Shown piece by piece: positions 18,657-27,578 of a stretch of DNA of 64,000 nt (position 1 is its first letter; every line of letters starts with the position of its first letter). Under the pieces are notes generated by a model, which was given only the letters and a program-made list of their open reading frames with translations, did not search any database and was not told the origin of the DNA. Position numbers and translations under genes: made by a program. Where the stretch lies: positions 1 through 64,000 of the forward strand of contig DIWR01000011.1 of the NCBI GenBank assembly GCA_002428495.1. Reading direction: 5' to 3'. Source of the stretch: Synergistaceae bacterium UBA6101 (lineage in GTDB: Bacteria; Synergistota; Synergistia; Synergistales; Synergistaceae).

Positions 18657-20004
18657 GTCCGTGTCTCTGCATCCTTCTCAGAAGTGAAAATCTTGAAATA
18701 CCAAGTTCCGCAGCAGTCTGAGTACGGCTTCCCATACATTTTGCGAGTGCGGATACTATCATTTCCCGTTCGATCCTGTCCATCATGTGCGGAAGTGATT
18801 CACCGCTCAAGTGGCCGGCAGAAACTCCGATCGTGCTTTGCTGCTGTATTTCAAGCATTTCTGCAGGGAGATCTGCAAGCCGAACGATGTTGTCCGAGTT
18901 ATCCTTCAGGATCAGTATCCTTTCGATCAAATTACGCAGTTCCCGTACGTTGCCGGGCCACCAATATGTCAGGAATACATCCTTTACATCATCAGTAAAA
19001 ACGTTTGCGCCCTTCCCCAGCCTTTTAGAAAAATCTGCAAGATAAAAAGCGGCAAGTTCAAGCACATCCTTATCTCTCTCCCTAAGCGGCGGTATCGTTA
19101 TCGGTATGACTGATATCCTGAAGAAAAGGTCTTTTCTGAACTTCTCTTCCCTGACATGCTTCTCAATGTCTATACAGGTAGCGCAAATAAGATTAAGGCT
19201 GACGTTTTTTTCTTTGGTGCTCCCCAGCGGCCGGAAGGATCTCTGGTCAAGGAACCTGAAAAGCTTGCTCTGGAGACTGAGAGGCATGTCTCCGATCTCG
19301 TCAAGAAAAAGTGTCCCCTTGTCGGCAATTTCTATCAAGCCCTGCTTATCCGTGTCAGCGCCTGTGTATGCACCTTTATGACAGCCAAACAGCTCCGATT
19401 CAAGCAGCGATTCAGGGATAGCAGCGCAGTTCAGTGCAACGAAATCACCCTTGCAGTTCGATGCATGATGGATCATTCTTGCCGCTACCTCTTTGCCAGT
19501 TCCGCTTTCACCCTGCAGGAGAACTGTAATATTCTGATGCTGGGCGATCTTCATGATGGTATCTCTGACCTTATGCATTTCATTTGAAGTTCCAAGCAGC
19601 TGGTTGGGGCCTTCAGAAAGGAGGAATTCTGCCTGATTTCTGAATCTTATCGATTCAATAGCCTTTTCTATCATATTTTTCGCCGCGTCAAGAGGGAAAG
19701 GCTTGTCCAGGTAGTTGTATGCCCCCTCCTGTATGGCCCTCACGACCAGCCTGGAGTCTCCGAAGGCCGTCATCAGGATGACCTTGCATCTGGGATACTG
19801 TTTAAGAATTGCCGGCAGGACATCTATTCCGTTCCCATCAGGCAAACGCTGGTCCAGAAATATGAGGGCAGGTATTTCCGCGCCAAGAAGCTGATGGAGT
19901 TCTGATATAGTTTTTACAGTTTTTGCGCTGTATCCGCTCTTTTCAAAAGCCCTTTTCAGTCCGTTTGCAAGGTTGACCTCATCGTCAACTATCCATATAT
20001 TCAT
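18649..20004 (-). CDS. NtrC-family sigma-54-dependent response regulator
   Basis: 451 aa from the chosen ATG (20004, with GGAGG nine bases upstream). Residues 1-120 are a receiver domain with acidic pocket (IVDDE) and phospho-acceptor Asp in FLDQRLPDG. The AAA+ domain has Walker A GESGTGKE, the sigma-54 contact loop GAYTGA (in place of the common GAFTGA), and Walker B GTLFLDEIGDMP. A Fis-type helix-turn-helix closes the protein (TAAELGISRFSLLRRMQRHG). It overlaps the kinase gene by 20 bases and rpoN by eight, so kinase, activator and sigma factor are made as a set. Confidence 0.9.
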   Translation of the reverse strand: MNIWIVDDEVNLANGLKRAFEKSGYSAKTVKTISELHQLLGAEIPALIFLDQRLPDGNGIDVLPAILKQYPRCKVILMTAFGDSRLVVRAIQEGAYNYLDKPFPLDAAKNMIEKAIESIRFRNQAEFLLSEGPNQLLGTSNEMHKVRDTIMKIAQHQNITVLLQGESGTGKEVAARMIHHASNCKGDFVALNCAAIPESLLESELFGCHKGAYTGADTDKQGLIEIADKGTLFLDEIGDMPLSLQSKLFRFLDQRSFRPLGSTKEKNVSLNLICATCIDIEKHVREEKFRKDLFFRISVIPITIPPLRERDKDVLELAAFYLADFSKRLGKGANVFTDDVKDVFLTYWWPGNVRELRNLIERILILKDNSDNIVRLADLPAEMLEIQQQSTIGVSAGHLSGESLPHMMDRIEREMIVSALAKCMGSRTQTAAELGISRFSLLRRMQRHGLD

Positions 20005-21355
20005 TTGCCGAAACCTCCATTTGGTTAAGATCAACATCGTACCGGCCGTCCTCTGCAAGAGGCATGAATATGTTAAAATTCGTGCCCCGCGAAGAAGTAT
20101 CCATTGAGAGAGTGCCTCCCAGACCGTCTACTATCCTTTGAACTATACTTAGCCCCAGCCCGGTCCCATCCTGCCTGGTAGTAAAGAACGGATCGAAGAT
20201 CCTGTGCTGTATCTCGGCAGGTATCCCCGGCCCTGTGTCACTTACCCTGATAAACCCCATTGTTTTTATCCCACGGTCAGTTTCTGAGTAACCGGTCGCT
20301 ATCGAAAGCTTCTTCTCTCTGCCCGACCCTGATGCGGGCATAGACTGGATAGCGTTGAGCGAAAGATTCATGATAATATGCTGGAGCATCTCGTTATCAG
20401 CCATCACATTCACATCGCTGTCCAGTTTTTGAGTGACAAGCTCTATGCCCTGCTTTTCTGCCTGAGGTTTTAACATCGACATGCACCACGGAAGGATATC
20501 ATCCAGCCGCACCTTTGCCATTATAGGCTGTTTGGGCCTAACAAAGGAGAGAAGCTGGGTCACGATCCTGTTAAGCCTGTCTATCTCATGATCAAGTATC
20601 GTAATATATTCTTTAGCGTCTGAAAGGCCGATGCCGGCTGAAGATCCAGGATCATCAGGGATCGATTCTACTTCCATCCTCAAAAGGTCCAGCTGGATCC
20701 TGATGCTTGCAAGGGGATTCCTTATCTCGTGAGATAATCCGGAGAGCATCTCTCCCAGAGCCGCCAGCCTGTCCATCCTGCTTACCTGTCTCTGTACCTC
20801 TTTCCATCTTTCCAGCTGTTTGGCCATATCATTAAAGCTGTCTGTCAGCTCGTGGAACTCGTAAGGACTTAGGGCGTTATGTCTTATGGTCACAGGGCTT
20901 CCCTGCGCGATCTGTCTGCATCCCCAGGCAAGACGCCTTAAAGGCCTTGTCAGCACATAAGATATCAGAACAGCAAGTTCCACAGCGGCGACCAGACCGA
21001 GCAGTCCGACAAGGATGAGGAAACGCTCATCTTCTACGAGAGAAATAATTATGTTTTTGGCGTCAAGGATAAAACCTAAGGACTGATCTCCGTTTTTGAT
21101 AACGAGCTCCGGCTTTTCACCCGGCAAAGGCTCCCTCCAGAAAGGTCCGAGCTGTCCCATCACTATCTCTTTCTGAAGAGAGAACTCTCTTTCCTCCGAT
21201 ATGACCATTAATTCCCTGCCGAATTCTTCTGCCGAGTTTTTTTTGGCAACATAACTCTGGTGAAGTCTCGCGCCCAATGTCAAAGCGACCATCGAGACTG
21301 CAAGAGACATGAATATCCATTTCATAAGGGTTTCAAGGCTGTATTTGCTATACAT
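19985..21355 (-). CDS. Membrane sensor histidine kinase, NtrB/ZraS-like
   Basis: 457 aa from ATG 21355, which overlaps the symporter stop by eight bases. A membrane helix near residues 10-30, a short periplasmic sensor, a second helix (about 105-130) and a HAMP linker precede the HisKA domain with phospho-acceptor histidine in LSHEIRNPLAS. The ATPase domain shows NLSLNAIQ, GPGIPAE and GTGLGLSIV. The partner is the adjacent NtrC-type regulator. The upstream cotranscribed symporter may import or help sense the same compound (inference). Confidence 0.9.
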   Translation of the reverse strand: MYSKYSLETLMKWIFMSLAVSMVALTLGARLHQSYVAKKNSAEEFGRELMVISEEREFSLQKEIVMGQLGPFWREPLPGEKPELVIKNGDQSLGFILDAKNIIISLVEDERFLILVGLLGLVAAVELAVLISYVLTRPLRRLAWGCRQIAQGSPVTIRHNALSPYEFHELTDSFNDMAKQLERWKEVQRQVSRMDRLAALGEMLSGLSHEIRNPLASIRIQLDLLRMEVESIPDDPGSSAGIGLSDAKEYITILDHEIDRLNRIVTQLLSFVRPKQPIMAKVRLDDILPWCMSMLKPQAEKQGIELVTQKLDSDVNVMADNEMLQHIIMNLSLNAIQSMPASGSGREKKLSIATGYSETDRGIKTMGFIRVSDTGPGIPAEIQHRIFDPFFTTRQDGTGLGLSIVQRIVDGLGGTLSMDTSSRGTNFNIFMPLAEDGRYDVDLNQMEVSANEYMDS

Positions 21356-22799
21356 CTTTTTCCTCTCCCGCAGGATCATCCTGTGTTTTTCTGCTATTGT
21401 CCAAAATTGAATATTTGAACATTTTAAAAAGGAGCGCCTCAAGCATCAGAACAGCAAGCATTGCATTTTCCGGGCTGATCTCTGCCGCGAAAACCAAAAA
21501 ACATTGAACTGAAAGCGCAGTACTCAAAACAAAGAATAATTTATCATTGATTATCCAGGAGGGAAGGAAAAGCGGAAAGAAAAAGCAGATAGCTACGAGA
21601 GTCCAGCTTATGCGTCCAAGCATCAGGTAGCCCGGCAGCCCTGCGTGGGACAAAAGGAGCGCAATAGAGGCTATTACAGTTATAGCTATCCTGTTTATTA
21701 CAAGAAAGCGGTCTTCATAGTATATAATGCTCTCTTTTTTACTCTCTTCCATTTTGATCGGGAACAGATCATAACAAAGCGAGCACGCAGCAAGCAAAAG
21801 CTGAGAATTTGCAGTGCTTACAGCTGCAGCTATTACGCCAATAAGCAGAAATGTGCTGGCAAAGGCAGGAAGATACTGCCCTAGTCTTGCAAACGAGAGT
21901 GTCTCCTCGATGTTGACTATAGCAGGATAATAGGATCTGCAGACCAGGATAAAAAAAGTCACACAAATATAGATCCATCCTACGATAAAGGGTGAAGCGG
22001 CTATCATTTTGTATGCATCTTTTTCTGTACGGCTGGCAAGTATCCTTACAGCGTACTGAGGATTTCCGGCTACTCCCAGACCCCACGAAAGCATTATTGC
22101 AAAGGCTGAAAAGATCTCAGCGTTGCTTAGTGATTTTACTGTTTCAAGCTGGCCTTTCATCAAAAATACATCTGCTGCGGTCGTAAATGAAAAACCTGAC
22201 GGAAGGGCAAAAGCTGCTGCAACTGTCACGCCAAGTACGATAAGCAGAAGGTTGAGCATATCGCTCCTGACTATGGAGATATAGCCCCCGAATGCCGTGT
22301 AGAGAACGAAGAGATATATGAGCGAGGTCGAAGCAAAACCTGATGGGATGTCAAGCATATAGGAGACTATTATCCCGAATGCCCTGAACTGTATTACAAG
22401 ATAGAGTGTATAGAGGAATATCATCGTCAGTGCGACCAGTTTCCGGACCCTATTGTCGCCATAGGTTTTTTCCAGCCACTCAGGAAGGGAAAGTACCCGT
22501 TTCATGCGCAGCCTTTTAACAATAAACGGGAAAAAAAGCAGCCCCAGTATCCATCCGTTGACAGAGGCAAGAAATGCGACGTATCCGTCGCTGTACAGCC
22601 ACATGCTGTATCCTACCAGAGAGAGAGGGCTCATCCATGTGGCGCAAAAAGTAGCAGTCGTCGGCAATGCGGAAAATCTTCGCCCTCCGAGATAAAAAGA
22701 AAGAGTTGTCTCTTTCCAGGCAAAAGACTGACCTGTCATTAAGATTATTGAGAAAGTGTATGCGCCGAAAGCCAGCAGATAATATATCAGGGGAGACAT
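21348..22799 (-). CDS. Sodium:solute symporter (SSS family)
   Basis: A 483-residue carrier with about 13 membrane helices. Family features are the N-terminal FYLGGRRFSALPTTATFCAT region and the PLSLVGYSMWLYSDGY segment. It starts at ATG 22799, eight bases after GGGGTG; the longer frame overlaps the small membrane peptide gene and lacks a ribosome site. It has no fused kinase domain, but is translationally coupled to a separate histidine kinase, a split version of SSS-linked sensing. Substrate is unknown; 5-oxoproline, D-glutamate or another amino acid are candidates from context. Confidence 0.85.
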   Translation of the reverse strand: MSPLIYYLLAFGAYTFSIILMTGQSFAWKETTLSFYLGGRRFSALPTTATFCATWMSPLSLVGYSMWLYSDGYVAFLASVNGWILGLLFFPFIVKRLRMKRVLSLPEWLEKTYGDNRVRKLVALTMIFLYTLYLVIQFRAFGIIVSYMLDIPSGFASTSLIYLFVLYTAFGGYISIVRSDMLNLLLIVLGVTVAAAFALPSGFSFTTAADVFLMKGQLETVKSLSNAEIFSAFAIMLSWGLGVAGNPQYAVRILASRTEKDAYKMIAASPFIVGWIYICVTFFILVCRSYYPAIVNIEETLSFARLGQYLPAFASTFLLIGVIAAAVSTANSQLLLAACSLCYDLFPIKMEESKKESIIYYEDRFLVINRIAITVIASIALLLSHAGLPGYLMLGRISWTLVAICFFFPLFLPSWIINDKLFFVLSTALSVQCFLVFAAEISPENAMLAVLMLEALLFKMFKYSILDNSRKTQDDPAGEEKDV

Positions 22800-22815
22800 A
22801 TGTAAAACACCCCGT

Positions 22816-22917
22816 TCATCCTCTGTTTTTCTTCCCCCGGGCAATGCGGAAAGCTATGATGCCGGGTAAAATAACAAGGACAGCAAAGAGAATCCAGCTG
22901 AAAACTATAAGAGTCAT
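22816..22917 (-). CDS. 33-residue single-helix membrane peptide before the symporter
   Basis: Small ORF starting MTLIVFSWILF, one membrane helix, then a basic tail ending KKNRG. GGAGAGG is well placed before the ATG, and the symporter starts 16 bp later. Short membrane subunits upstream of SSS carriers are known in other systems, so it may be an accessory subunit (inference). No family recognised. Confidence 0.65.
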   Translation of the reverse strand: MTLIVFSWILFAVLVILPGIIAFRIARGKKNRG

Positions 22918-23037
22918 CTTATCCTCTCCCCAAAAAGGACTGGCAGACCAAAGGGCAGATCTGACTGGTCTGAACCGCCTTAATGTAGTAACATATACTG
23001 CGGACAAAAAAGATAATTATACGGAGGCAGCAGTAAT

Positions 23038-23226
23038 ATGGCAAAACAGCAAGCCGAAGGCGTCTATCTTTATATTGATGACAGCGGTTCACGGTTCATT
23101 GCAGTAGTTGACGCATTTGGCGTTGCAAATATGCTGCCGTGGAAACAGCCGGGAGATCTAAGCAACATACAGGAAAAGAGCTGGAATCTTCAGGGAGAGT
23201 TCATAAGGCTTAAGATCTCTGACTGA
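23038..23226 (+). CDS. Small hypothetical protein (62 aa)
   Basis: A 62-residue acidic protein starting MAKQQAEGVYLYIDDSGSRF, with no signal peptide and no membrane helix. GGAGG lies ten bases before the ATG and a terminator follows at 23291, which supports a real gene. It is divergent from the symporter operon across a 120-bp gap. Family unknown; the pattern suggests a compact beta-rich domain but nothing more can be said. Confidence 0.6.
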   Translation: MAKQQAEGVYLYIDDSGSRFIAVVDAFGVANMLPWKQPGDLSNIQEKSWNLQGEFIRLKISD

Positions 23227-23290
23227 TGGCCGTTGCAAGACTCTTCACCGTAATATCACCAAAAACTCTGCTGTTAAAAAAATAAAATAT

Positions 23291-23317
23291 GCCCGGATAG
23301 GCTTTCCGGGCTTTTTT
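23291..23317. terminator. Bidirectional terminator
   Basis: GCCCGGA and TCCGGGC arms (23291-23311) are followed by six T on the plus side and by A/T tracts usable on the minus side. It is shared by the small gene at 23038 and the converging pgi. Confidence 0.8.
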
Positions 23318-23367
23318 CTTGTTTCAAAGATTTAACGATGTCCGGCGTCATCCCCGCTCACTTTGTT

Positions 23368-24726
23368 CTAGATTTCCAGGGAGATGCCCGATATCTTTTT
23401 GAACCAGTCTTTTGCTTCTGCCGCATCCTCTTCGAACCCCTTGCGCCCCATAAAGCCGTAAGTGTATTTTTTGCCCTGTTCCACACCCGGCTGATCAAAG
23501 GGATCTATCCCCATCATCCTGCCCGTCATTGCTGTCATGTATTCGTAGTAGAATATCAGGGCACCAAGAGTGATGCAGTCGATCTTATCTGTCTCTACCC
23601 ATATAAGAGGGTGTCCTGTCTTAACTATAGCAGCCGCCGTGCTCATGGCTTCAAGCCCCAGCATATTGCCGATCTCTGCACCGTCAAGGTATGAAAGAGG
23701 CTTCAGTGCTTCGCAGTCCACCGGAGGCACATTGACATTCTCACCATGTTTCTTAAAATTTATGATCGTGAAGAGCTTGTCGTCAGGTCCCTCTGTGTAG
23801 AGCTGGACCTGGGAATGCTGATCGATCGCGCCGACCGCTCTTACCGGAGTCGTGCCCAGCCCTTTTTTCCCAAGGCTTTCGCCCCAGAGCTGGGCAAACC
23901 ATTCGGCAAAAAAAGCCATCCTGCTCGAATAGGGCATTATGACAGCCATCGGCCTGCCCTGTTTTTCATGGTAAAAATGCAAAGATGAAGCGAGCCAGGC
24001 GGGATTAGTCTCTATAGAGCAATTTTCAAGAAGATTTTCTTTCATCTTCCCTGCGCCCAGCAGAAGCGCATCTATATCGATGCCTACTGCAGAGGCGCTT
24101 ACCAGTCCTGCAGCAGACAGAACAGAATACCTTCCGCCTACTGAGGCCGGCAGGTCTATGACCCTGCATCCTGAATTGCGGGCAAATGAGCGGAATATCC
24201 CCCTTTCAGGGTCGGTTATGACGAGTATGTCATCCTCAGCCTTGCCTCTGAGCTTTATCATTTCATTCCTGAACCAGAGGAACTGAGACATGGTCTCTGC
24301 GGTAGCCCCGGATTTGCTAACGCCTACAAGGGCGACGCTTCCCCCTTTTACCTGTTCCCAGATGGCACGCGTCTTTGTGGGGTCAGGGTTGTCTGCAAGA
24401 TAAAATTTTGGGCGAACGCCACCGGAGTTACGGAATTCGCTCAGCAACGCCTGATTCAGCATCAGGCTGCCCAGCGCCGAACCTCCGATACCGACATGTA
24501 TTATTGAATCATAGCCCTTCAGCCATTCAGCCGTTCTTTTTATTTCAGCTGTATCTATTTCAGGAAGATCCATCCATCCGTGGCCGTCGGTATTTGTAGG
24601 AGTCTCTCTAAGCCAGTCTGCAGCTTCGGCACATGAAACAGCGTGCTCTTTTCTGAAATCAGAGAAAGAAATATCTTCCGGGCCTAAGGCTCCCCCAAAA
24701 TAAAAACAGATCGACAGGTTATCCAT
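23368..24726 (-). CDS. pgi: Glucose-6-phosphate isomerase
   Basis: Interconverts glucose 6-phosphate and fructose 6-phosphate. At 452 aa it is of the shorter bacterial type. Signatures are VGIGGSALGSLML (sugar-phosphate site), VGVSKSGATAET, and the C-terminal GRKGFEEDAAEAKDW. The catalytic segment GESLGKKGLGTTPV is present. It follows the selenoprotein gene by 30 bp on the same strand, so both are probably one transcript ending at the shared terminator near 23300. Confidence 0.93.
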   Translation of the reverse strand: MDNLSICFYFGGALGPEDISFSDFRKEHAVSCAEAADWLRETPTNTDGHGWMDLPEIDTAEIKRTAEWLKGYDSIIHVGIGGSALGSLMLNQALLSEFRNSGGVRPKFYLADNPDPTKTRAIWEQVKGGSVALVGVSKSGATAETMSQFLWFRNEMIKLRGKAEDDILVITDPERGIFRSFARNSGCRVIDLPASVGGRYSVLSAAGLVSASAVGIDIDALLLGAGKMKENLLENCSIETNPAWLASSLHFYHEKQGRPMAVIMPYSSRMAFFAEWFAQLWGESLGKKGLGTTPVRAVGAIDQHSQVQLYTEGPDDKLFTIINFKKHGENVNVPPVDCEALKPLSYLDGAEIGNMLGLEAMSTAAAIVKTGHPLIWVETDKIDCITLGALIFYYEYMTAMTGRMMGIDPFDQPGVEQGKKYTYGFMGRKGFEEDAAEAKDWFKKISGISLEI

Positions 24727-24756
24727 GAAAACACTCCCCCTGGGGTCTATTTTGAA

Positions 24757-25002
24757 TTACTTCAGCAGACCTGCTTCTTTAAGTGTTTCATTGATCTTGG
24801 TCTGGTCGAAGCCTACTATGTATTTTTCACCGATCTGGATGACAGGGACTCCCATCTGCCTTGTTTTTTTAACAAGCTCCATTGCTGCGGCCTTGTCTCC
24901 TGTAACTGTCTTGACCTCATACTCAACATTCAGCGACGAAAGATACTCTTTCGCCTTATTGCACCACGGTCAGGTATTTGTAGAAAACACTTTTACTTCC
25001 AT
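24757..25002 (-). CDS. Glutaredoxin-like selenoprotein (in-frame UGA = Sec)
   Basis: 81 residues if the UGA at 24970-24972 is read as selenocysteine. The frame starts MEVKVFSTNT, then U-P-W-C, so Sec occupies the first position of the redox CxxC motif. Downstream it has the glutaredoxin elements TRQMGVPVIQIGEKYIVGF and a final helix. AAGGAG precedes the ATG. Standard ORF calling loses this gene because the UGA ends the frame after ten codons. A small stem-loop 16 nt after the UGA could be the SECIS element. A neighbouring selenium-linked gene set supports Sec use in this organism. A nonsense mutation is the alternative, less likely at this exact residue. Confidence 0.85.
24937..24953 (-). promoter_or_regulatory. 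Candidate bacterial SECIS stem-loop
   Basis: On the minus strand CGAAAG and CTTTCG flank a 5-nt loop containing GU. The stem begins 16 nt after the UGA of the glutaredoxin-like gene, within the range for SelB-binding elements. Confidence 0.5.
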
Positions 25003-25172
25003 CACGATCACTCCTTGTTGTTGGTGTGGGCCGGGAACATCCCTCTTATTAATTATAACGCCAATTTCAGGTTTTATTTTTTGACAAATGATGTCTTATC
25101 CCCTTTTGTACAGCCTTGAACCATTGTTGTTTTTTCTCTTTTGTGTGGTTTGGTTTTGTGCCCTTTTATATG

Positions 25173-25201
25173 TTGCAATTATTCACAAATTGAGATATAT
25201 T
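25173..25201 (+). promoter_or_regulatory. Sigma-70 promoter of the nfnAB operon
   Basis: TTGCAA (25173-25178), 17 bp, TATATT (25196-25201). The start would give a leader of about 58 nt before nfnA. Confidence 0.65.
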
Positions 25202-25266
25202 TAGCCACGCATGTGTAAAAATTTACAAACAAGAGTTTCATGAAGAATCTTTAGAGGAGGTACGTT

Positions 25267-26112
25267 ATGTTCAAGATCGTTTCAAAGCAAAAGATCGCAC
25301 CCAAAGAATTTGACATATGGGTCGAAGCCGAGCGCATTGCAAAGCATGCGAAGGCAGGTCAGTTTGTCGTTCTTCGCGTCGATGACAACGGAGAAAGGAT
25401 ACCCCTTACTATCGCAGATTATGACAAGGAAAAAGGGCTTATTCGCCTTATCTTCCAGGTAGTAGGAAAGACCACGGCTGCGATGTCGTGCCTGAATGTT
25501 GGAGACTCCATCCGGGACATCTCCGGTCCTCTCGGCACCCCGAGCGAAATTGAAAAATTCGGGACCGTCCTGATGGTCGGCGGGGGCGTCGGTATTGCCG
25601 CTCTCTATCCCATCATCAAGGAACTCAAGCTCGCAGGAAATAAGGTCATCACCATACTGGGCGGACGTACTTCCGATCTCGTCATAATGAAAGAAGAATG
25701 TGCGAAATACTCCGACGAACTCATCATTACCACTGACGACGGCTCCGAGGGTATGAAGGGCGTTGTAACAGAGGCGATGAAGATGGTCGTTGAGCGCGGC
25801 GATAAAGTCGACCGCTGCTGGTGTATAGGCCCCTCAATAATGATGAAATTCGGCACAAAGGCTGCAAAGGAACTGGGCCTTCCTATAATCGTATCGCTCA
25901 ATCCGCTGATGGTCGACGGAACAGGAATGTGCGGCTGCTGCCGCGTTACGGTAGACGAGAAGATCTTCTTCGCATGTGTCGACGGACCCGAGTTTGACGG
26001 ACACAAGGTAAACTGGGACGAGTTTATGAGCCGTCTTCGCCAGTACAAGGACGAAGAAAAGATCTCCATGGATAAATTTGAAGCTGAAGTAGGTGAACCG
26101 TCATGGCAGTAA
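25267..26112 (+). CDS. nfnA: NfnA-like FAD/[2Fe-2S] subunit (ferredoxin-NADP reductase type)
   Basis: 281 residues of the sulfide/dihydroorotate-dehydrogenase electron-transfer family. It has an FAD-binding barrel (GQFVVLRVDDNGERIPLTI), an NAD(P) loop (VGGGVGIAALYPI) and C-terminal [2Fe-2S] cysteines in GMCGCCRV and FFACVDG. With the next gene it makes the Nfn transhydrogenase, which couples NADPH, NADH and reduced ferredoxin by electron bifurcation. GAGGAGG lies seven bases before the ATG. Its last ten bases overlap the start of nfnB. A sulfide dehydrogenase reading (SudB) is possible for the same fold. Confidence 0.88.
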   Translation: MFKIVSKQKIAPKEFDIWVEAERIAKHAKAGQFVVLRVDDNGERIPLTIADYDKEKGLIRLIFQVVGKTTAAMSCLNVGDSIRDISGPLGTPSEIEKFGTVLMVGGGVGIAALYPIIKELKLAGNKVITILGGRTSDLVIMKEECAKYSDELIITTDDGSEGMKGVVTEAMKMVVERGDKVDRCWCIGPSIMMKFGTKAAKELGLPIIVSLNPLMVDGTGMCGCCRVTVDEKIFFACVDGPEFDGHKVNWDEFMSRLRQYKDEEKISMDKFEAEVGEPSWQ

Positions 26113-27512
26113 CATTTTCTAAATGGAAGACTCCCATCAAAGAACAGGACCCCGAGGTACGCAGAAGCAATTTCAAAGAGGTATGCCTTGGTTACTCTAT
26201 CGATGAGGGAATGAAGGAGGCCGAACGCTGCCTCCAGTGCAAGACAAAACCATGTATAGCCGGATGCCCTGTTGCTATAGACATCCCAGGCTTCATCAAA
26301 TGCATAAGGGATGGAGATATGGCCGGCGCTGCTGAAGTAATGTACAAGTATACCAATCTTCCGGCGGTTTGCGGACGTGTATGCCCTCAGGAAACACAGT
26401 GCGAAGAGCTCTGTACTGTAGGCAAAATGCCCGGTTTTGAGCCGGTTGCGATAGGCAAGCTTGAAAGGCTCGTTGCCGACTGGAAATATACCCAGGAAAA
26501 GGCTGATGCAGAGAAAGCACAGAGTGCTTCAAAGGGCAAAGTAGCGGTAGTCGGATCAGGACCTTCAGGCCTCACAGTTGCAGGCGACCTTGCGAAGAAA
26601 GGTTATAAAGTGACTATCTTCGAAGCCCTTCACGCTGCCGGAGGAGTGCTTATTTACGGTATTCCCGAATTCCGTCTTCCTAAGAACATCGTCAAGATGG
26701 AAATAGAGGCCATGCAGGATCTGGGAGTTAAAATCGAATGCAACGCAGTCGTAGGCAAAAATATAACAATGCAGGAAATACTCGAAGACTTTGATGCCTG
26801 TTACATAGCGGTCGGAGCCGGAGCACCACATTTCCAGGGAGTACCCGGCACTACGCTTAACGGAGTCTACTCAGCAAGCGAATACCTTACAAGGATCAAC
26901 CTCATGCACGGATACGAGTTTCCTGAGTACGACACGCCAAGCAAAAAGTCAAAAAAGGTAGTGGTCATTGGCGGAGGAAACGTAGCCATGGACGCCGCCC
27001 GTTCTGCAAAGAGGCTTGGAGCCGATGAAGTTACCATTGTTTACAGGCGTTCACTGAAAGAGCTCCCGGCCCGTATCGAAGAATATCACCATGCTGTTGA
27101 GGAAGGCATTATCTTCAACTGGCTCTCTAACCCCACAGAATATGTAAACAACGGTGAAGGCCAGCTCTGCGGAGTCAAATGCATCAGGATGGAGCTTGGA
27201 GAGCCGGATGCTTCCGGACGCAGGCGTCCCGTTCCTATTGAGGGCAGCGAATTCTTCATAGAAGCTGACTGCGCGATCGAAGCCATAGGTCAGGGTTCCA
27301 ACAAAGTCCTTCTCTCCACCTTCCCCGAGATGAAGCTCAACAAGTGGGGATACATCGAGGCAGACCCAAAGACAGGCGCTACATCAGTCCCCGGAGTCTA
27401 CGCAGGCGGCGACATAGTAACAGGCGCGGCCACGGTCATCCTCGCGATGGGTGCCGGAAAAGACGCGGCTGAAGCGATCGACAAGTACATAACAGAGAAG
27501 AAATCAAAATAA
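26103..27512 (+). CDS. nfnB: NfnB-like NADPH-dependent glutamate-synthase-type subunit
   Basis: 469 residues of the GltD/NfnB family. The N-terminal iron-sulfur domain has CLQCKTKPCIAGCPVAIDIP and CGRVCPQETQCEELC. An FAD Rossmann motif VVGSGPSGLTVAG and an NADP motif VIGGGNVAMDAARSAKRLG follow. It overlaps nfnA by ten bases, which argues for the heterodimeric Nfn enzyme rather than a lone glutamate synthase. In a fermenter of amino acids Nfn would balance NADPH, NADH and ferredoxin. A strong terminator follows 15 bp after the stop. Confidence 0.9.
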   Translation: MAVTFSKWKTPIKEQDPEVRRSNFKEVCLGYSIDEGMKEAERCLQCKTKPCIAGCPVAIDIPGFIKCIRDGDMAGAAEVMYKYTNLPAVCGRVCPQETQCEELCTVGKMPGFEPVAIGKLERLVADWKYTQEKADAEKAQSASKGKVAVVGSGPSGLTVAGDLAKKGYKVTIFEALHAAGGVLIYGIPEFRLPKNIVKMEIEAMQDLGVKIECNAVVGKNITMQEILEDFDACYIAVGAGAPHFQGVPGTTLNGVYSASEYLTRINLMHGYEFPEYDTPSKKSKKVVVIGGGNVAMDAARSAKRLGADEVTIVYRRSLKELPARIEEYHHAVEEGIIFNWLSNPTEYVNNGEGQLCGVKCIRMELGEPDASGRRRPVPIEGSEFFIEADCAIEAIGQGSNKVLLSTFPEMKLNKWGYIEADPKTGATSVPGVYAGGDIVTGAATVILAMGAGKDAAEAIDKYITEKKSK

Positions 27513-27527
27513 GTAAAGTCTCAGCAC

Positions 27528-27574
27528 CCTAAAGAAACAGGCCGGACCTCTGGGGTCCGGCCTGTTTCTTTAGG
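27528..27574. terminator. Bidirectional terminator between nfnB and the MFS gene
   Basis: Perfect 21-bp arms (27528-27548 and 27554-27574) with a 5-nt loop. They end four bases before the MFS stop codon, and serve both directions. Confidence 0.9.
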
Positions 27575-27578
27575 CCTC

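Noticed and set aside
24725..25084. 119-codon plus-strand ORF
   Set aside because: It is the antisense of the UGA-containing glutaredoxin gene, which has SD, motif and family support.
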